NCBI RefSeq assembly: GCF_003841465.1 | Contig: NZ_REFZ01000001.1 | Span: forward strand, 1-64,000 | Source of the DNA: Natrarchaeobius oligotrophus | GTDB lineage: Archaea > Halobacteriota > Halobacteria > Halobacteriales > Natrialbaceae | Direction of reading: 5' to 3' | DNA length: 64,000 nucleotides | Shown: piece by piece, positions 24,060 to 32,944 of the stretch | How the letters are laid out: every line of letters begins with the position of its first letter | Numbering within the stretch: the first letter of the stretch is position 1 | The notes under the pieces: model-generated | Seen by the model: the letters and a program-made list of their open reading frames with translations, nothing else | Told to the model about the DNA's origin: nothing | Databases searched by the model: none | Translations under genes and position numbers: made by a program

Positions 24060-24659
24060 ATGAGCGAAGCCGACAGCGACGGGACGGACGTTCGCCGCGC
24101 GGTCGTGTTGGATTACCTCGCACACGGGTTGTCGGACGACGGACGACCGCAGTACGAAAAGTCCCCCGCAGGGTACGCACTCGAGATCGACGACTTCCAG
24201 CTCTACCAGGTCGCCTTCGACGAAGACGAACGGCTCACGATCGGCAGCGAAGTCGTCGTCGAGCCGGCCGACGAGCGCGACGTCGTCACCGAGTGCAGCC
24301 GCGTCGAGTACGAGGACCTCTCTTCGGGTGCGAAATCGGAACTCGAGTACGTCGTCGCCGACGTCGTCGAGGAGAACGAAGAGCGGTTCGTCGACTTCTA
24401 CAACGACGCCCAGCCGATCACCCTGCGTCTACATCAGCTGAATCTCCTGCCGGGAATCGGGAAGAAGCTCCGAAACGGCATCCTCGACGAGCGAAAGCGA
24501 AAGCCGTTCGAGAGCTTCGAGGAGCTGTCGGAGCGCGTCTCCGGGCTGCACGATCCCGACGACATTCTCGTCGAACGCATCCTGGAGGAACTGCGCGACG
24601 ACGACCTGAAGTACCAGACGTTCGTCGGCCGCCACGAAGAGCAGGGTCGAACGCAGTGA
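24060..24659 (+). CDS. DUF655 family protein
   Basis: A 199-residue protein of DUF655 (archaeal, OB-fold plus helix-hairpin-helix). The C-terminal half has LRLHQLNLLPGIGKKLRNGI with the HhH motif PGIGKK and a helical end with DPDDILVERILEEL. DUF655 proteins occur between rpoF and rsmA in most archaea, suggesting rRNA maturation or nucleic acid binding. The ATG at 24060 is preferred over GTG 24054. Confidence 0.9.
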   Translation: MSEADSDGTDVRRAVVLDYLAHGLSDDGRPQYEKSPAGYALEIDDFQLYQVAFDEDERLTIGSEVVVEPADERDVVTECSRVEYEDLSSGAKSELEYVVADVVEENEERFVDFYNDAQPITLRLHQLNLLPGIGKKLRNGILDERKRKPFESFEELSERVSGLHDPDDILVERILEELRDDDLKYQTFVGRHEEQGRTQ

Positions 24660-24755
24660 AGTAGCCGACCGGAGTCGAGTTCTCCGACCGAGCCATCCGG
24701 TAGCACATTCCGTAGCGGTGTAATCTATTTCCGCCGTCGGTCTCCACGTCGTGGT

Positions 24756-25166
24756 ATGGACGTTCGACTGCTTTCGACCGACGCCGACCGGGAGGCGGCG
24801 GTCCCGATCATGCAACAGCTCTGGAGCGACGCCGACGCCGAGGAGATCCTCGAGTGGACGGGCGAGGACGACTACCGGCTGTTCGGCCGGTTCGACGACG
24901 GCGAGCTCGTCGGCGTCGCGGGCGTTCTCGTCCGAGACGTGCTCCACCACGCTCGCCACGCCTGGCTCTACGACCTCGTCGTCGCCGAGTCCCGTCGGGG
25001 CGAGGGCCACGGGAGCGCACTCGTCTCGTTCGTCGAGAGCTGGGCCGACGAACACGACTGCGAACACGTCGCGCTCGCGTCGCCGCTCGAGAAGACCGAC
25101 GTACACCGCTACTACGAGGATCGAGGCTACGAGCGGTGGGGGTACGTGATCGAGAAATCGCTGTAA
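24756..25166 (+). CDS. GNAT family N-acetyltransferase
   Basis: A 136-residue GNAT protein. The acetyl-CoA binding loop is in VAESRRGEGHGSALVSF (Q/RxxGxG/A type) after LYDLVV, and the late Tyr motif is in VHRYYEDRGYERWGYV. The substrate is unknown. It is inserted between DUF655 and rsmA, in the same direction. Confidence 0.85.
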   Translation: MDVRLLSTDADREAAVPIMQQLWSDADAEEILEWTGEDDYRLFGRFDDGELVGVAGVLVRDVLHHARHAWLYDLVVAESRRGEGHGSALVSFVESWADEHDCEHVALASPLEKTDVHRYYEDRGYERWGYVIEKSL

Positions 25167-25363
25167 GCGATGCGAGAGCGACGGTGACCGGGCATCGGTG
25201 CAGCGACGGTCGAGCGGACGCGAGCGCGGAGCCGACGTCGAACGGGCGTGAGAGCGGGGCCGACGTCGAACGAGAAACGGCGTGATCGACCGTCGAACGG
25301 ACGGATCGCCGCGGTCGTCCGCGAGACGGTGCGTTTACACGCGGCGCACTCGAACCACCGACG

Positions 25364-26260
25364 ATGAACCCGAGAGATCCCGACGCGCTGATCGCCCGTG
25401 CCGGCGTTCGCGGCGATCCGGATCGCGACCAGCACTTTCTCGTCGACGATCGGGTGCTGGACCGGCTCCCGACCTACCTCGAGGAGATCGACGCCGACGC
25501 CTCGCACGTCCTCGAGATCGGCGGCGGGACGGGGGCGCTGACCGATCGGCTGCTCTCGATGGGACGCGACGCAGGTACCGACGCCGGCGACGGCGCAGCT
25601 GCCGAGACGAACGGCGGCCACGTGACCGTCGTCGAGCGCGATCGCGAGCTGGCCGCGTTCCTTCGCGAGGAGTTCGCACGCGAGATCGAGGCCGATCGCT
25701 TGTCGGTGATAGAGGGGGACGCACTCTCCGTCGACCTGCCGGCGTTTACCGCCTCCGTCTCGAACCTCCCCTACGGCGTCTCGAGCGAGATCGCGTTCCG
25801 GTTGCTCCCCGAGGGGCGGCCGCTCGTGTTGATGTTCCAACGGGAGTTCGCCGAACGGATGGTCGCCGGGCCGGGAACGTCCGAGTACGGCAGGCTCTCG
25901 GTGTCCACCCAGCACTACGCGGACGTGGAGATCGTCGAATCGGTGCCGAAAGAAGCGTTCTCGCCGCCGCCGGCGGTCCAGAGCGCGGTGATTCGCGCGG
26001 TTCCCCGCGAGCCCGACTACGAAGTCGACGACGAGGAGTTCTTCCTGCGATTCGTCAAGGCGCTGTTCACCCAGCGACGAAAGACGATCCGCAACGCGAT
26101 CAGAAACACGGCTCACATCTCCGGGCTGTCGGAGCCCGACGCGGTCGTCGACGCCGCCGACGCCGACGTCCTGCGAAAGCGAGCCGACGCGATGTCGCCC
26201 GCGGCGTTCGCGGAACTCGCACAGCTCGCACTCGAGGTCGGCGCGCCGGACCGCGAGTGA
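25364..26260 (+). CDS. rsmA: 16S rRNA dimethyladenosine transferase RsmA/KsgA
   Basis: A 298-residue Dim1/KsgA enzyme. It dimethylates two adjacent adenines in the 3' hairpin of 16S rRNA with S-adenosylmethionine. Motifs: DQHFLVDD (post-X), motif I LEIGGGTGALTDRL, and the catalytic NLPYGVSSEI. It carries a Gly/Ala-rich insert after motif I (residues 69-85, TDAGDGAAAETNG), compared with other archaeal enzymes. Confidence 0.95.
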   Translation: MNPRDPDALIARAGVRGDPDRDQHFLVDDRVLDRLPTYLEEIDADASHVLEIGGGTGALTDRLLSMGRDAGTDAGDGAAAETNGGHVTVVERDRELAAFLREEFAREIEADRLSVIEGDALSVDLPAFTASVSNLPYGVSSEIAFRLLPEGRPLVLMFQREFAERMVAGPGTSEYGRLSVSTQHYADVEIVESVPKEAFSPPPAVQSAVIRAVPREPDYEVDDEEFFLRFVKALFTQRRKTIRNAIRNTAHISGLSEPDAVVDAADADVLRKRADAMSPAAFAELAQLALEVGAPDRE

Positions 26261-26415
26261 CCGGTCGTCGCTCGGTGTCGACGGGACGTCCGTGAGATCC
26301 CGGTGAGCGACCGACTCGAGGTGCGAACGCGACCCTCGCGGCGGTCGACCGGGGATCGACGCCGACCGACGAATACTCAAAGCTGCGCGGACGAGGGGCC
26401 GAGAGACGAAGCGAT

Positions 26416-27579
26416 ATGTCCGAACTCCTGGCGGGACTCGACTGGCTTGCGGAGTCCGTCCAGCGGACGGAACTCCGGATCGCGGTGACGGTGGCCGCGG
26501 CCGGATTGTTGATCGCCGTGCTCCTCTCGTATCGGTCGGTTCAGGCGCGGGTGGGCGAGCGCACCAAGCCGCTGTACGGGGACGTCCTCTCCACGGTGCT
26601 TCTCACCGGGACGTTCGTGTTCACGCTCGCCGTCGTCGTCGGCGTCTGGGAACAGACCGACACGATCCGGCAGGGGTACGACGAACTCGACGTCGGCGGC
26701 GAGATCGTCGCCCGTGCGATCGTCACGTTCGTCCTCGTCGTGGGGACGCTGATCTTCCGACGGTTCGTCAAGCGGCTGCTCGACGAACTGCTGGGCTCGT
26801 CGTCGGCCGTGACGGATCACCAGCGCGAAATCACACACCGCGTGACGCAGGTCGTCATCTGGTCGGTCGCGCTCGTCGTCGTTCTGGGCGTCTGGATCGA
26901 CGATCTCAGCGGACTGCTCGTCGGGGCCGGCTTCCTCGGCATCGTCGTCGGCATGGCCGCCAGACAGACGCTCGGAACGGTGCTGGCGGGATTCGTCCTG
27001 ATGTTCGATCGGCCGTTCGAGATCGGCGACTGGATCGAAGTCGAAGGCGAGGAGGGGATCGTCACCGACATCTCGATCGTCAACACGCGGATCCGGTCGT
27101 TCGACGGCGAGTACGTCATGGTGCCGAACGACCTCGTCTCGGCGAGCATGGTGACCAACCGATCGAAACGCGGCCGGCTCCGCATCGAGATCGAGGTCGG
27201 CGTCGACTACGACAGCGACGTCGAACGGGCAGCCGAGCTCGCGGCCGAGACGGTCTCCGACCTCGAGCACTCGCTGTCGGCACCCGGCGCCCAGGTCGTC
27301 ACCAAGCGCTTCGACGATTCGGCCGTCGTCCTCGGCGTCCGCTTCTGGATCGACAGACCGAGTTCGAAGCGCCGGTGGGAGGCTCGAACCGCCGCGATCA
27401 ACGCGATCAAACGGCGGTTCCGGGACGAGGGGATCGCCATCCCGTTCCCGCAGCGACAGCTCTCGAGTCGCGCTGGAACGGACGTTCGACTCGAAAGCGG
27501 CGTCGACGCCGACGGTCCCGACGAGGACGAACCGACCGGCCGCGAGTACCGGATGACCCAGCCGGAGGACAATGACTGA
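26416..27579 (+). CDS. MscS family small-conductance mechanosensitive channel
   Basis: A 387-residue channel protein: three or four N-terminal spans, the pore helix and following helix region (GLLVGAGFLGIVVGMAARQT, LGTVLAGFVLMFDRPFEIGD), then the beta domain WIEVEGEEGIVTDISIVNTR and IRSFDGEYVMVPND with the cytoplasmic vestibule domain after it. It releases solutes on hypo-osmotic shock. Its last 8 bp overlap the HemK2-like gene. Confidence 0.92.
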   Translation: MSELLAGLDWLAESVQRTELRIAVTVAAAGLLIAVLLSYRSVQARVGERTKPLYGDVLSTVLLTGTFVFTLAVVVGVWEQTDTIRQGYDELDVGGEIVARAIVTFVLVVGTLIFRRFVKRLLDELLGSSSAVTDHQREITHRVTQVVIWSVALVVVLGVWIDDLSGLLVGAGFLGIVVGMAARQTLGTVLAGFVLMFDRPFEIGDWIEVEGEEGIVTDISIVNTRIRSFDGEYVMVPNDLVSASMVTNRSKRGRLRIEIEVGVDYDSDVERAAELAAETVSDLEHSLSAPGAQVVTKRFDDSAVVLGVRFWIDRPSSKRRWEARTAAINAIKRRFRDEGIAIPFPQRQLSSRAGTDVRLESGVDADGPDEDEPTGREYRMTQPEDND

Positions 27580-28207
27580 TCTCGCGACGCGACGCGGCCT
27601 CGAAACCGACGTCTACCAGCCGGCGGAGGATTCGGAACTGCTCGCACGGGTCGCCTGCGAGCGGCTGTCCCACCGAGACGGAGAGAGGGACGAACTCGAA
27701 GACGACCGCGGACGCGGTCCCGCTGCGGACGACGGACCGACCGTTCTCGAGGTCGGTACCGGCTCCGGCTACGTCGCCGCCCGCGTCGCAGACGGGACGG
27801 ACGCGCGCGTGATCGCGTCCGATCTCAACCCCCACGCGGTTCGACAGGCGAGCGCGAAGGGGCTCGAGGCGGTGCGGGCGGACCTCGTGTCGCCGTTCGT
27901 CGACGGCGCGTTCGACGCCGTCCTGTTCAATCCGCCGTACCTGCCGACCGACCCCGACGCGGAGTGGGACGACTGGATGGAGCGGGCGCTGTCGGGCGGC
28001 GAGGACGGCCGGGCCGTCATCGACCCGTTTCTCGAGACCGTCGGTCGGGTGCTCGCGCCGGGCGGCGTCGTCTACCTACTCGTCAGCAGCCTCACCGGCG
28101 TCGAAAGCGTGGTCGAACGCGCCGGCCGGGAGGGATTTAGCGCCGCCGCGGTCGCCGACGAGTCGTTCCCCTTCGAGACGCTGACGGTGCTCGAGTTGTT
28201 CCGGTGA
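27572..28207 (+). CDS. HemK2/MTQ2 family protein methyltransferase
   Basis: A 211-residue SAM-dependent methyltransferase. Motif I is LEVGTGSGYVAARVAD, and the catalytic NPPY motif is in LFNPPYLPTDPDAEWDD. It is the archaeal counterpart of the enzyme that methylates Gln in the GGQ loop of release factor aRF1. The ATG at 27572 overlaps the mscS stop by 8 bp, indicating coupling. The insert RLSHRDGERDELEDDRGR between helix 1 and motif I is acidic and probably lineage-specific. Confidence 0.9.
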   Translation: MTDLATRRGLETDVYQPAEDSELLARVACERLSHRDGERDELEDDRGRGPAADDGPTVLEVGTGSGYVAARVADGTDARVIASDLNPHAVRQASAKGLEAVRADLVSPFVDGAFDAVLFNPPYLPTDPDAEWDDWMERALSGGEDGRAVIDPFLETVGRVLAPGGVVYLLVSSLTGVESVVERAGREGFSAAAVADESFPFETLTVLELFR

Positions 28208-28277
28208 CCGGTCGCTCGTTCGGTGACGGACGCCGTCCCCCCGTCCGGAACGCTCCGACGTTCGCGCCGGGAGGCTG

Positions 28278-29345
28278 TCAGAGGGTGTAGTCGTGATCGC
28301 CGGTTTCGGTCTCCAGAACCGCCTCGAGTAAGTCGATCGTCGCCGCCACGTCGTCGACGTGGGCGGTTTCGGTCACGGTGTGGAGATAGCGCGTCGGTAC
28401 CGAGATCGCGCCGACCGGTTTCGCGCCCGCGGCGTGCTGGAAGCCGGCCGTATCGGTGCCGCCGGCGGGCAACACCTCGAGCTGGTAGTCGATGCCTTCC
28501 TCCTCGGCGACGGCTTTCATTCGGCGGTGGACCTTCGGGTTCGTGATGACGCTCGAGTCCTTGAGCTTGATCGCCGTCCCCTCGCCGAGGTCGGTGACGT
28601 GCTCGCCGCTTTTGAAGCCGGGAACGTCGTTGGCGACGGTGACGTCGAGGGCGATCGCGAGGTCGGGGTCGACGTCGACGCCGAGTGCCCGAGCGCCCCG
28701 CAGACCGACTTCCTCCTGGACCGTCGCACAGAAGTGGATCGTCACCGCGGGATCGTCGATCCGACGGGCCGCCTCGAGCATCGCGAACAGGCAGATCCGA
28801 TCGTCGAGGGCCTTGCCGGTGATCGTCTCGCCGACGCGCTCGGTCGTCTGGTCCATCGTGACGAGGTCACCCGGCGAAACGCGCTCTTCGAGTTCCGCGT
28901 AGGGGAGGCCGGGGTCGACGAAGACGTCCTCGACGTCGGGTGTCTTCTCGCGCTCGTCTTCGTCCAGGGTGTGTGGCGGCGGCGAGCCGATGACGCCGGG
29001 GACGTCGCCGTCTTCGGCGTGGATCGTCACGCGCTGGGCTTTCAGGACGCGGGCGTCCCACCCGCCCAGCGCGTCGAGTTCGACGAAGCCGAAGCCGTCC
29101 TCGTCGCCGCGGACGTGACGAACCATGAAACCGATCTCGTCCATGTGGGCCGCGACGGCGACCGAGTAGTCGGAGTCGCCTTCGATCGTCCCCACGACGT
29201 TTCCCATCGCGTCGGTTCGAACGTCGTCGACGGTTCCCTCGAACTCCCGGACGACGATCTCGCGGATGCGATCCTCGTAGCCGGGGACGCCGCTCGTCTC
29301 CGTCAGCTCCCCGAGAAGGTCGAAGTCGATGGCGGACGCTGTCAT
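28278..29345 (-). CDS. M42 family metallopeptidase (TET-like aminopeptidase)
   Basis: A 355-residue zinc aminopeptidase. Metal ligands and catalytic residues are in VAAHMDEIGFMVRH (His, Asp), GKALDDRICLF (bridging Asp), QEEVGLRGARAL (catalytic and metal Glu), IALDVTVANDV (Asp) and TETAHVDDV (last His). The first segment ETSGVPGYEDRIREIV is typical. Such enzymes form dodecameric TET shells that degrade peptides. The start at 29345 is preferred over upstream 29372. Confidence 0.92.
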   Translation of the reverse strand: MTASAIDFDLLGELTETSGVPGYEDRIREIVVREFEGTVDDVRTDAMGNVVGTIEGDSDYSVAVAAHMDEIGFMVRHVRGDEDGFGFVELDALGGWDARVLKAQRVTIHAEDGDVPGVIGSPPPHTLDEDEREKTPDVEDVFVDPGLPYAELEERVSPGDLVTMDQTTERVGETITGKALDDRICLFAMLEAARRIDDPAVTIHFCATVQEEVGLRGARALGVDVDPDLAIALDVTVANDVPGFKSGEHVTDLGEGTAIKLKDSSVITNPKVHRRMKAVAEEEGIDYQLEVLPAGGTDTAGFQHAAGAKPVGAISVPTRYLHTVTETAHVDDVAATIDLLEAVLETETGDHDYTL

Positions 29346-29402
29346 GTACGAACGTCTCACGGCCTCGAGCAAAGATTGTGTCGGTGGACCCGAGAACGGC
29401 CC

Positions 29403-29540
29403 CTACAGCGTCGCGAAGACGAGCCAGGGGACGATAAACAGCGCGACCGTCAGCAGCGCGAGGATCAGGAGGTAGCCGACGATCGTCCCCGCTGCGGTGG
29501 TCCACGACGGATGCTCGAACGTAGCGAGATCGACTGCCAT
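29403..29540 (-). CDS. 45-residue single-span membrane protein
   Basis: MAVDLATFEHPSWTTAAGTI followed by VGYLLILALLTVALFIVPWL and a short end. It has one transmembrane helix; small proteins like this are common in haloarchaeal genomes, including ones beside peptidase genes. It shares direction with the M42 peptidase (58 bp upstream of that start). Function unknown. Confidence 0.6.
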   Translation of the reverse strand: MAVDLATFEHPSWTTAAGTIVGYLLILALLTVALFIVPWLVFATL

Positions 29541-29647
29541 ACGTGGTCGTTCGTCAGCGACCGCATAAACGTACCGGAGCCGGCGACCCGGTTTGCCGTC
29601 ACCGCCGATCGGGCGGTTTTTACCGGATCGATGGCTAGAGGCCGCCA

Positions 29648-30202
29648 ATGACGAAGATCGTCGTGGTCGACAACCACGGGCAGTTCACGCATCTCGAGCG
29701 GCGAGCGCTCCGGGATCTCGGCGTCGAGACGGAGTTGATCGACAACGAGACGCCGCCGTCGGAGGTCGACGCCGACGGCGTCGTTCTCTCGGGCGGCCCC
29801 GACATGGACCGGATCGGCAACTCCCCAGATTACCTCGAGGCCGACGTCCCCGTCCTCGGCATCTGTCTCGGGATGCAACTGATCGCGCGCGAACTCGGCG
29901 GCAGCGTCGGGGGCGGCGAGTACGGCGGCTACGCCGACGTCACCGTCGACGTCGTCGACGAGGACGACCCCCTCACCGGATCGCTTCACCCACAGACCAG
30001 GGTCTGGGCGAGCCACGCCGACGAGGTCAAGACGCTCCCGGACGGATTCGAGTTGACCGCGAAAAGCGACGTCTGCGACGTCGAGGCCATGAGCGACACC
30101 GATCGGGACATCTACGGCGTCCAGTGGCACCCCGAGGTCGCCCACACGGAGGAGGGTGACGAGATCTTCGAGAACTTCCTCGCGATCTGCGAGTCGCGCT
30201 GA
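29648..30202 (+). CDS. guaA: GMP synthase, glutaminase subunit
   Basis: A 184-residue class I amidotransferase, subunit A of the split archaeal GMP synthase. It releases ammonia from glutamine for XMP amination. The catalytic Cys is residue 73 in GICLGMQ, and the His-Glu pair is in VQWHPEVAH. The usual N-terminus VVVDNHGQFTHLERRALRDL is present. The synthetase subunit is not in this window. Confidence 0.95.
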   Translation: MTKIVVVDNHGQFTHLERRALRDLGVETELIDNETPPSEVDADGVVLSGGPDMDRIGNSPDYLEADVPVLGICLGMQLIARELGGSVGGGEYGGYADVTVDVVDEDDPLTGSLHPQTRVWASHADEVKTLPDGFELTAKSDVCDVEAMSDTDRDIYGVQWHPEVAHTEEGDEIFENFLAICESR

Positions 30203-30494
30203 GTCGCCGACGCTCGATCGCTCTCCCGCTCGAGCCGGTCGATTTGTTTCGTCGTTTATGAACCTGCCCGCCGAGAGACGGGACGGTCCGTTCGATTCTG
30301 CAATTTTCGCGACCGGCTTTGTGCGCCGACGTGTCCACGTCGAAAGCGTCTCCACGCGACGGATTCTCGCGGCCGGCACCTGCAAACGGCACACTCACTG
30401 CAACCGGTCCGCGACGACCGGTAACACCGACGTTAGGTGGTGTCGTCGCCGTCGCCGAGCGACTTTATAGTTCGATAACGAACCAGGTAACGTA
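30203..30494. other. Intergenic region before the NmrA-like operon
   Basis: This gap holds a 7 bp inverted repeat ACCGGTC-N6-GACCGGT (30403-30422), a TATA-like CTTTATA (30463-30469) and the palindrome GTTCGATAACGAAC (30470-30483). No gene is visible before the small frame at 30495. Confidence 0.45.
30470..30483. promoter_or_regulatory. Operator-like palindrome GTTCG-ATAA-CGAAC after a TATA box
   Basis: The 14 bp palindrome begins directly after the TATA-like CTTTATA (30463-30469) and ends 12 bp before the ATG at 30495. A repressor bound there would block polymerase loading. Half sites GTTCG/CGAAC recur in a second palindrome behind the NmrA-like gene (31526-31541). The regulator is unknown. 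Confidence 0.6.
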
Positions 30495-30587
30495 ATGAAA
30501 CCAGCTGACGACGCCAGTCCGATCGACGCCAGCTCGCGCGACGACTCGTCCCCGAACACCGCCCCGTCCGTCGAGGGGGTGAACTGA
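30495..30587 (+). CDS. 30-residue leader-like protein
   Basis: ATG 30495 to TGA 30585-30587 encodes a Ser/Asp/Pro-rich peptide (MKPADDASPIDASSRDDSSP then NTAPSVEGVN). It ends 1 bp before the GTG start of the NmrA-like gene. The tail carries GAGGGGGTGA, which can act as ribosome binding site for the next gene. It may be a translational leader rather than a functional protein. Confidence 0.5.
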   Translation: MKPADDASPIDASSRDDSSPNTAPSVEGVN

Positions 30588-30588
30588 C

Positions 30589-31491
30589 GTGACGACGAGC
30601 GTCCTCGTCACCGGCGCGACCGGCAACCAGGGCGGTAGCGTCGTCGATCACCTGCTCGCGGCGGAGACCGAGTTCGACGTCTACGGTCTCACGCGCGACG
30701 CCTCGAGCGAGGCGGCCGAATCACTCGCCGACCGCGGGGTGACGATGGTCGAGGGCGACCTGAACGACAGGGATTCGCTCTCGCCGCACGTCGCCGACGT
30801 CGACGCCGTCTTCGCGGTCACCAACTTCTGGACGCATGGGTACGACGCGCAGGTAGAACAGGGCAAAACCATCGCGGCGGTCGCGAGCGAGGAGGGCGTC
30901 GAGCAGTTCGTCTTCAGCGGCGTCGGCAGCCACGAGCGCGACACCGGCGTCCCGCACTTCGACTCCGCGTGGGAGATCGACCGGTACGCCCAGGAGCTCG
31001 ATCTGCCGCTGACCGTCCTCCAGCCCGTCTTCTTCTTCCAGAACTTCGAGGCGTTCGCCGAGGACGTCGTCGAGGAGGGCACGCTCGCGCTGCCCCTCGA
31101 GGAGGGCGTTCCCCTGCAGATGATCGACACGGACGACCTCGGGCGGGCCGCGGCCGTCGCCTTCGAACGGCCCGAGGAGTTCGTCGGCGAGCGGATCGAA
31201 CTCGCCGGCGACGAGAAGACGCTCGCGGAGACGGCGGACGTCCTCTCGGACGTGACCGGCGTCGACGTCGATCCCGTCCACGTCCCGATCGAGGACGCCT
31301 ACGACTCCTTCGGCGAGGAGTTCACCGTCATGTGCGAGTGGTTCAACGACGTCGGCTACAGCGCCGACGTCGACGCACTCGAGGCGCAGTTCGGCTTCGA
31401 GTGTACTGATCTCGAGGCGTACCTCCGCGGGCACGGCTGGGAGGACAAAGAGGGAATGGCGTCCGTTCCGGGGTGGGTCAAAGCGCTCTGA
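30589..31491 (+). CDS. NmrA/HSCARG-like NAD(P)-binding protein
   Basis: A 300-residue atypical SDR of the NmrA type. The glycine motif is VTGATGNQGGSVVDHL at residues 6-21, and the substrate side contains GVGSHERDTGVPHFDSAWEI and later the QPVFFFQNFEAF block. NmrA/HSCARG proteins bind NADP(H) and often act as redox sensors in regulation; a reductase activity is also possible. The GTG start is coupled to the 30-residue leader peptide. It lies between two GTTCG/CGAAC palindromes. Confidence 0.88.
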   Translation: MTTSVLVTGATGNQGGSVVDHLLAAETEFDVYGLTRDASSEAAESLADRGVTMVEGDLNDRDSLSPHVADVDAVFAVTNFWTHGYDAQVEQGKTIAAVASEEGVEQFVFSGVGSHERDTGVPHFDSAWEIDRYAQELDLPLTVLQPVFFFQNFEAFAEDVVEEGTLALPLEEGVPLQMIDTDDLGRAAAVAFERPEEFVGERIELAGDEKTLAETADVLSDVTGVDVDPVHVPIEDAYDSFGEEFTVMCEWFNDVGYSADVDALEAQFGFECTDLEAYLRGHGWEDKEGMASVPGWVKAL

Positions 31492-31525
31492 GAGGATTTG
31501 GGCTACAACAGTAATGGAACGTAAG

Positions 31526-31541
31526 CGAACATATATGTTCG
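31526..31541. promoter_or_regulatory. Perfect 16 bp palindrome CGAACATA-TATGTTCG
   Basis: The palindrome is in the AT-rich convergent gap between the NmrA-like gene (ends 31491) and the gene at 31658-32194. It uses the same CGAAC/GTTCG half sites as 30470-30483 but in the opposite orientation and with 6 bp between them. Operators are unusual in convergent gaps, so a hairpin terminator or a decayed promoter is also possible. Confidence 0.5.
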
Positions 31542-31657
31542 ATAATCACTATGATCGCACGGAACAAATAATTGACACCAGAACGATTTAATCCCGAGAG
31601 AATACCGGATGGCTCGTGCAAGCGCCGGTATCCGGCCGCTCCCGATCGAGAATTGCA

Positions 31658-32194
31658 CTACGATTCGGACTCGAGGAGATCGGTGTGAACCACGGCGCGG
31701 TACTGGTCGTCCGACACCTCGTCGAGTCGGGCGAGCAGGGCGGCCGCGTCCGGAAACGACTCCGGCAGCTCGAACGGATCGTCGGTGTCCTCGTCGCGTC
31801 GCTTGCAGCGTTTGACGAACGCGAGTAGCGACGGATACGTGCCCGGACGGGCGTAGACGACGCCGAGGTCTCCCGAGAGCCGTTCGTCCCAGTGTTGGAT
31901 CACGGGTTCGGTCTCGAGGCGCGGCTTTCGTCCGCGTTCGGCGAGCTCCTCGGCGTCGACCGCGTCGTCGTCGAGGACGGTGTCGAGCGCGTCCTGGAGT
32001 TCGTCGACGTTCTCCTCGAACGACGGCGCGTCGGCTTCGGCCTCGAGCAACCGGACGAACGCGTCGATCTCCTCGCGTCTGACCGCGACGGGGTAGACGA
32101 AGTCGTGGGTCTCCTTCGGCAGCGTGTACGACCGTCCCTCGACGCCCTGCTCGCCGGGTCCCGACTTCCCTAGCATCAGCTCGAGTATCCCCAT
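31658..32194 (-). CDS. Conserved haloarchaeal protein of unknown function
   Basis: A 178-residue soluble acidic protein that begins MGILELMLGKSGPGEQGVEG and has mostly helical content (RREEIDAFVRLLEAEADAPS, later LGVVYARPGTYPSLLAFVKR). No known motif. The ATG at 32194 was chosen over a GTG 9 bp upstream because of the natural MGILEL start. It does not overlap its neighbours. Confidence 0.7.
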   Translation of the reverse strand: MGILELMLGKSGPGEQGVEGRSYTLPKETHDFVYPVAVRREEIDAFVRLLEAEADAPSFEENVDELQDALDTVLDDDAVDAEELAERGRKPRLETEPVIQHWDERLSGDLGVVYARPGTYPSLLAFVKRCKRRDEDTDDPFELPESFPDAAALLARLDEVSDDQYRAVVHTDLLESES

Positions 32195-32311
32195 GGGTAA
32201 CACAGGTCGGCTGAGCGGAATAAGTGTTCCGCGGAGCCGGTCGGCCTGAGAACCCGATCGCGTCTCCGGATCGATCCGTCGGTCGAGGACGGAGACCCGA
32301 GCGGCAGTCGG

Positions 32312-32884
32312 TCACCAGCGCTCTCCGAGCGCCGACTTCGCGCCGCCGTAGCCGCTTGCGGTCGTCCACGTCCGGCCGCTTTCGGCGTGTTCGACCTCGT
32401 AGCGGTCGCCACAGGAGCCACACCGGTACCGCTCCGGCGACTTCACCGGCCTCGAGGCGCGGTGGCGCGTTGCGCTCCAGTCGCAGCCGTCCGCGAGACA
32501 CCGGAGCACGTACCGCGGTTCGGAGAACCGCCGACAGTGTCGCGGCGCGTCGAGTTCGGCCGCCCGTTCGAGAAACCTCCTCCCGTGCCCGGAGGTTCCG
32601 AACTGCTGGTACTCCCAGGCGTGGACGAGCTCGTGTCTGACGACGCTCGCGAACTCCGGCCACCTGTAGCGTTCGTACGCCTTTCGCGCGAGGACGATGG
32701 TCGCCACTTCACGGCGCGCGTTCCACCGACAGACCCCCGCCCGCCGCCTGGCGCGGGCCGACGTCTCCCACTCGAGCGCGCCCAGGTCGACCGGGAGGTC
32801 GTACTCGTCGACGACCTCGCGGGCGTGGATCCGCGCCCGGGCGACGATCTCGTCGTCGATCGTGAGCGACTCGCCGTCCGTCAC
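32312..32884 (-). CDS. SprT-like zinc metalloprotease family protein
   Basis: A 190-residue SprT-family protein. The active-site HExxH is in VVRHELVHAWEYQQFG with a third ligand His in GTSGHGRRF, followed by a C-terminal zinc ribbon (CLADGCD then YRCGSCGDRY). SprT/Spartan proteases act on DNA-protein crosslinks. The GTG start at 32884 lacks an upstream Met; it is divergent from the next gene, 60 bp away. Confidence 0.88.
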   Translation of the reverse strand: MTDGESLTIDDEIVARARIHAREVVDEYDLPVDLGALEWETSARARRRAGVCRWNARREVATIVLARKAYERYRWPEFASVVRHELVHAWEYQQFGTSGHGRRFLERAAELDAPRHCRRFSEPRYVLRCLADGCDWSATRHRASRPVKSPERYRCGSCGDRYEVEHAESGRTWTTASGYGGAKSALGERW

Positions 32885-32944
32885 GGGCGTTCCGACGGAG
32901 GGGGAGGCGGAAATTCTTTCGATCGCGGCGACCACGACTCCGAC

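Noticed and set aside
24418-25106. Overlapping minus frames over DUF655 and GNAT genes
   Set aside because: Shadows of well-supported plus-strand genes.
25190-25275. Short repeats GCCGACGTCGAACG before rsmA
   Set aside because: Two imperfect copies in GC-rich intergenic DNA; likely chance.
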